In this document: one piece after another, positions 59,185-62,331 of the stretch | How positions within the stretch are numbered: the first letter of the stretch is position 1 | Layout of the letters: every line of letters begins with the position of its first letter | Assembly: GCA_944323775.1 (NCBI GenBank) | Contig: CALUTT010000016.1 | Coordinates: forward strand, 1-62,331 | DNA length: 62,331 nt | Source: an uncultured Bacteroidales bacterium | GTDB lineage: Bacteria; Bacteroidota; Bacteroidia; Bacteroidales; UBA932 | Direction of reading: 5' to 3' | The notes under the pieces: generated by a model | The model's input: only the letters and a program-made list of their open reading frames with translations | Databases searched by the model: none | Told to the model about the DNA's origin: nothing | Position numbers and translations under genes: made by a program

Positions 59185-59991
59185 TCAATAGTTGATAATC
59201 CTGAGTTCCTCAGGTGTATACAATATGGAGTCGATGAAATCAGGCGCGGCATGGGCAAGAATGACAAACACCGCGAGAAGCACGCAGGCGACGGCCAGCA
59301 GCACTCCTGAAACTGTCAGGACAATTGAAAGACGGGATCTGCGGCGCACGGCCTGACCGCTGTCAGGCGCAGGTTCCGCGACGGGAACAGGTTCCTGGCC
59401 TGGAGCAGGTTCCGAGGCAGGAACGGTTTCCGGAACAGGAACGGTTTCGGAAGCAGAAGAGGATTCCGGGACAGAAGAAGGTTCCGGGACAGGAACGTCA
59501 TCGGCAGCCTGGATCCTGGCGTCAGGATTGACAAACGGCAGAGGGATCTCGACAGTATCAGTCTCCGCAGGGATGTGCTTCAGAGATACGCTTCTAAGCC
59601 CGAATCCGTCGGGAAATATGTCCAGTCCCTCCTCCTGCACAAAGAACAGGGCGTTCTCCTTAGTAGCCCTGAGGCGTCCAAGCCCGGGAAGAGTTATTGT
59701 CTTCCTCTCCTCAAGGACTTTCCTCATCTCCTGGAGAAAATCCGTGATATATGTTTCTGCAGCATGCGGCTCCATCCTGTTCGATTTGGCATAGAAGTCC
59801 ACAAGCAAAGTGTCATTGCACTCACCCTGAATGAACGAGAGCCGCCTGTAAGGAGGATTTATCGTATAGCCCCTGTCCGAGAACGATGCAGGAACCATCT
59901 CGGCGACAAAGACGCCAAGAGACGGCAATCCGACCTCATCGTGGGCCGTTATGAGTTCGCGTAAGATTCTGGATAAGAGTTCTACGTCCAT
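59185..59991 (-). CDS. HU-CCDC81-like domain protein with proline/glutamate linker and membrane helix
   Basis: A 268-residue protein. Residues 1-125 hold two HU-type folds as in bacterial HU-CCDC81 proteins (LSRILRELITAHDEVGLPSLGVF; then EERKTITLPGLGRLRA). A low-complexity region of repeated PVPE/PASE units (about 160-205) leads to one transmembrane helix (LTVSGVLLAVACVLLAVFVIL) and a short tail. Probably a membrane-tethered structural or cell-division-linked protein, as SPOR-fused relatives are. The start at 59991 stands 8 bases after a -7 box. Confidence 0.8.
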   Translation of the reverse strand: MDVELLSRILRELITAHDEVGLPSLGVFVAEMVPASFSDRGYTINPPYRRLSFIQGECNDTLLVDFYAKSNRMEPHAAETYITDFLQEMRKVLEERKTITLPGLGRLRATKENALFFVQEEGLDIFPDGFGLRSVSLKHIPAETDTVEIPLPFVNPDARIQAADDVPVPEPSSVPESSSASETVPVPETVPASEPAPGQEPVPVAEPAPDSGQAVRRRSRLSIVLTVSGVLLAVACVLLAVFVILAHAAPDFIDSILYTPEELRIINY

Positions 59992-59999
59992 GACGAAGA

Positions 60000-60036
60000 C
60001 AAAGATAGCACAAAATAATTTAAAAAATTTTGTGCT
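60000..60036. promoter_or_regulatory. HU-like gene -7 box and inverted repeat shared with tRNA-Asn
   Basis: TATCTTTG on the minus strand (60000-60007) is the -7 box of the HU-like gene. It abuts the inverted repeat AGCACAAAAT...ATTTTGTGCT (60007-60036), whose far arm supplies the TTTG of the tRNA-Asn promoter on the plus strand. The same symmetry element thus serves two divergent promoters. Confidence 0.55.
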
Positions 60037-60059
60037 TTTAAGTTTTTGCTGTATATTTG
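60029..60059 (+). promoter_or_regulatory. tRNA-Asn promoter
   Basis: TTTG (60029-60032), 19 bases, TATATTTG (60052-60059): perfect consensus and spacing, 31 bases before the tRNA. Confidence 0.85.
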
Positions 60060-60090
60060 CAGTCCCGAAACACAAGTACGGGAAACAAAT

Positions 60091-60164
60091 TCCTCTTTAG
60101 CTCAGTTGGTTAGAGCACCTGACTGTTAATCAGGGGGTCCTAGGTTCAAGTCCTAGAAGGGGAG
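60091..60164 (+). tRNA. tRNA-Asn (anticodon GUU)
   Basis: Acceptor TCCTCTT pairs with AAGGGGA (one T-G), discriminator G at 60164. Anticodon loop CTGTTAA gives GTT. D-arm AGCTCAGTTGGTTAGAGC and T-arm TAGGTTCAAGTCCTA are standard. CCA is not encoded. Confidence 0.97.
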
Positions 60165-60182
60165 CGGAAAAATGAATTAGCC

Positions 60183-60986
60183 ATGAAAAATCTGTCTAAA
60201 CTCGCATTGTTCGCGGCGGCCATTATTGCCGTATCCTGCGCAAAGCCACAGGCATCGAATGAATACATCGTAATAGAGCCCGACTGGAGTGCCTGCTCCG
60301 GAGCCGGACTTCCCGGCAGCTGGTCAGTCAATATCGGTGATGTCTATTCAGCTTTCGAGACAGGGAAGGTGCACACCAGCGACGCAGTTCTCGCTCCAGG
60401 AAACTACAGCATTGACATTAAGGCCGGCGATTCATTCCAGGTGAATGACAATGTCATTTCAATGTACCTGCATGACCGGCCAAGTTTCGATTTTTTCCCT
60501 GTTCCATGGATAGAGACCATAGACAGCGGCATCTACTACGGACACGCTGATGTCAGCATAAGCGACAGGTCACCGTACATAAGAATTCCAATGGAGCAGT
60601 ACGCCAGGAGGATAGACGTGGCGTTCATGTCCCGGAGCGGAAAGCCGTGCTATTACCGCCTGTCAGTGGGCTGCATATACCCGGTATACACCAGCCTCGA
60701 CCTGGACAATGGAGACTATTCCGAGACTGCCGCCCAGCGTATATCGTGGGATGGCAGGAACGCGTTCATGAACATTATGGGCATGCCCCCAGGAGTCAAG
60801 ACAATAATATGGCAGTTCTACATAGAAGACCCCGACAGCGGCCTTTCCTACAGTGGAACAGTGAAAGACTTCATAGACGCTTCGGTGTTTGAGGGTTTCA
60901 ACGATAACAGGGACGAGCCTTTCCAGCTTGTCAGGACAATCGAGATATCGCAGGGAGCTGACGGAAACGTGATAAGCATAAGATAA
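60183..60986 (+). CDS. lipoprotein of unknown function (DUF5119-like?)
   Basis: A 267-residue lipoprotein (lipobox AVSC near residue 19). The body has IEPDWSACSGAGLPG early, a Y-rich middle and a second block from about residue 160 (YPVYTSLDLDNGDYSE), suggesting two beta-sandwich domains as in fimbrial accessory lipoproteins of the FimB/DUF5119 kind. This resemblance is weak. It follows tRNA-Asn by 18 bases and may be read through from that promoter. Confidence 0.6.
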   Translation: MKNLSKLALFAAAIIAVSCAKPQASNEYIVIEPDWSACSGAGLPGSWSVNIGDVYSAFETGKVHTSDAVLAPGNYSIDIKAGDSFQVNDNVISMYLHDRPSFDFFPVPWIETIDSGIYYGHADVSISDRSPYIRIPMEQYARRIDVAFMSRSGKPCYYRLSVGCIYPVYTSLDLDNGDYSETAAQRISWDGRNAFMNIMGMPPGVKTIIWQFYIEDPDSGLSYSGTVKDFIDASVFEGFNDNRDEPFQLVRTIEISQGADGNVISIR

Positions 60987-60999
60987 GAGAGGGGGAAAG

Positions 61000-61872
61000 C
61001 TATCCGAATATCAGCGTGAACTCTGTCCGGCCCGGCTCGCTGCAGCTCAACTCAAGGGAGCCGTTGTGGGCGCGCATTATCTGCCTCGACAGACTCAGGC
61101 CGATTCCGGAACCGGAGCTTTTAGTGGTGAAGAACGGTATGAATATCTGGTCCCTGCTCCCCTCCGGTATCTGCGCTCCGTCATTGGAGACTCGTACGAC
61201 AGTCCTACCGGCCAGGTCGTTTTCCGCGCTGATCCACACATGCGCCGCACCGGCTTCCAAGGCATTCTTGATCAGATTGATCAGGATGCGGCTGATCTGT
61301 GACTCGTCGGCATAGATGAGAAGATCGTCTTCAGAAGCCGAATAGCTGCACTCGGCACCGGATGCCCTGAACTGCTGCGATGTCAGTTCCATGACCTTGC
61401 GGACAAGGTCCGAGACCATCAGTGCCTTTCTGCGGGGACGCGCAACGCCGGCCAGTTCCCTGTATGACTCGACGAACCGTATCAGGTCCTTGGATGAAGA
61501 GGATATGGTCTCGAGACCGGCCTTGACCTCGGCATCATGGCCCGGGGTCGATGCATAGCGCCCCAGCACATCGCTCAGGGACGCTATCGGACTGACAGTG
61601 TTCATTATTTCATGAGTCAGTACACGGATGAGCCTTGTCCACGACTCCTGCTCGCTCTGCTGGCGTTGCTTCTCCACTATCCACTTTATCCTGTTCAGAG
61701 TCCGGTTGAACCTGCTGCGCGGCAGGAACCTGAAATTATACTCCCCGTCCTCGAACGCATCAAGCATGTATTCGAGTTTCTTCCTGTCATGCTCACGCAC
61801 AAGCAGGGCCGTCAGCACAGAGACGACAACGACTGCGGCCGAGAGTATGCCTATGTCAACCCACGGCAGCAT
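61000..61872 (-). CDS. sensor histidine kinase (NtrB/NtrY-like)
   Basis: A 290-residue kinase: one N-terminal membrane helix (VDIGILSAAVVVVSVLTALLV), a short linker, the H box RVLTHEIMNTVSPIASLSD, N box NLIKNALEAGAA, G1 VSNDGAQIP, F box IFIPFFTTK and G2 GSGIGLSLS. No sensing domain beyond the helix is seen. The start overlaps the stop of the response-regulator gene (ATGA), which lies upstream in the same operon. Confidence 0.94.
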   Translation of the reverse strand: MLPWVDIGILSAAVVVVSVLTALLVREHDRKKLEYMLDAFEDGEYNFRFLPRSRFNRTLNRIKWIVEKQRQQSEQESWTRLIRVLTHEIMNTVSPIASLSDVLGRYASTPGHDAEVKAGLETISSSSKDLIRFVESYRELAGVARPRRKALMVSDLVRKVMELTSQQFRASGAECSYSASEDDLLIYADESQISRILINLIKNALEAGAAHVWISAENDLAGRTVVRVSNDGAQIPEGSRDQIFIPFFTTKSSGSGIGLSLSRQIMRAHNGSLELSCSEPGRTEFTLIFG

Positions 61873-62331
61873 CAGATGTCATATTTCTTGAGTTTCGCAT
61901 ATAGTGTCGGCCTGCTGATCCCCAGCTCTCTGGCCACCAGAGTAAGGTTGCCGTTACAGCGCTGCATGGCTTCGGAAATGGCTGCTCTTTCCGCTTCGTC
62001 CAGAGTCCTGACCTCACCGCGCGCAGAACCCGCCCCCTGCCCTGGGTCTTCCTCAGATGCAAGGTCAAAGTCACCGGCACCGAGCTCGAAGCCGTCTGCC
62101 ATGATCACCGCCTTCTCGACGGCGTTCTGAAGTTCACGTATATTGCCCGGCCACTTCCTTGAACGCAGCATCCTGCAGGCCTCGGACGAAATATCCGCAA
62201 CGCTCCTGTGGTATTTTGCGGCAAACGTGAGCATGAAACGCTTCGCAAGCGGGACTATGTCGTCAGGTCTTTCCCTCAACGGCGGCAGATGAAGATGGAC
62301 CGTATTGATACGGTAGTAGAGATCTTCCCTG
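61872..62331 (-). CDS. sigma-54-dependent response regulator, C-terminal part (cut by window edge)
   Basis: The frame is open to the right edge (REDLYYRINTVHLHLPPLRE), the end of an AAA+ sigma-54 activation domain. RKWPGNIRELQNAVEKAV is the conserved R-finger region, and a Fis-type HTH follows (NLTLVARELGISRPTLYAKL). The receiver and Walker motifs lie outside the window. It would activate RpoN-dependent promoters under control of the overlapping kinase. Confidence 0.94.
   Translation of the reverse strand, partial: REDLYYRINTVHLHLPPLRERPDDIVPLAKRFMLTFAAKYHRSVADISSEACRMLRSRKWPGNIRELQNAVEKAVIMADGFELGAGDFDLASEEDPGQGAGSARGEVRTLDEAERAAISEAMQRCNGNLTLVARELGISRPTLYAKLKKYDI

Noticed and set aside
59380-59500. 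Direct repeats of a GGAAC/GGTTCC type as a repeat array
   Set aside because: They encode the proline/glutamate-rich linker of the HU-like protein and are in frame, so they are low-complexity coding sequence.

Overview
The window is a chromosomal segment from a member of the Bacteroidales (phylum Bacteroidota), probably an uncultured gut or rumen lineage. Three things support this. Bacteroidota promoters (TTTG or TTG, 19-21 bases, TAnnTTTG) occur before many genes. There are families typical of the phylum (DUF4252, DUF4922-SpoIID fusion, HU-CCDC81-like protein, Hc1-like histone, DUF1343/NamZ). Ribosome-binding sites are mostly weak. The core is moderately GC-rich and densely packed; one block (about 25.6-32.8 kb) is visibly AT-richer. 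I could run no database search, so names rest on motifs read by eye.

Layout. 1-6.3 kb: leftward pentose operon (GH31 glycosidase, aldose 1-epimerase lipoprotein, Na+/sugar symporter, AraD, start of AraA). 6.4-9.5 kb: thioesterase, DUF418 membrane protein and AspT/YidE-type transporter. 9.7-11.6 kb: overlapping operon of DUF4252, ECF sigma factor, putative anti-sigma protein and a second DUF4252. Then tRNA-Leu, a YiiX-like hydrolase, an aminotransferase and an acyl-CoA synthetase. 16-22.4 kb: phosphate/polyphosphate cluster (Pit transporter, OprO/P-like porin, Ppk1, Ppx). 22.5-25.5 kb: DUF362 ferredoxin-like protein and a lipoprotein with three similar blocks.

25.5-32.9 kb is a compact integrated element, 7,269 bp from repeat to repeat, in the 3' end of tRNA-Val. 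It has 97-bp perfect direct repeats, a tyrosine integrase beside the tRNA, paired TTGTAAAGTT sites at both ends, a HicAB toxin-antitoxin pair, and a broken, tandemly duplicated CI/LexA-like repressor locus. Its cargo is a 57-aa unannotated protein coupled to an SDH-family Clp-fold serine protease, followed by a GHKL ATPase with an N-terminal STAS-like segment and a separate STAS-like protein. No structural or replication genes are seen. The cargo is the best candidate for an undescribed defence or signalling system.

33-47 kb: tmRNA, LD-carboxypeptidase and LMW phosphatase, a 32-aa membrane peptide, an Hc1-like protein, an M6 protease, TpiA, TyrS-RbfA-permease, PMI, DJ-1, S4 protein, GlmS, Zn peptidase and deaminase. 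46.6-53.3 kb: leftward operon RF2, class I fumarase, AsmA-like protein and 5-FTHF cyclo-ligase. 53.3-60 kb: MurI and a convergent, mostly overlapping operon (HU-CCDC81-like protein, NUDIX, DUF4922-SpoIID fusion, AmpG, NamZ) pointing to peptidoglycan recycling. The right end has tRNA-Asn, a lipoprotein and an NtrB/NtrC-type two-component pair cut by the window edge. Several genes, including murI, the LMW phosphatase and the porin, carry a -7 box 3-4 bases before the start codon, as expected for leaderless mRNAs.
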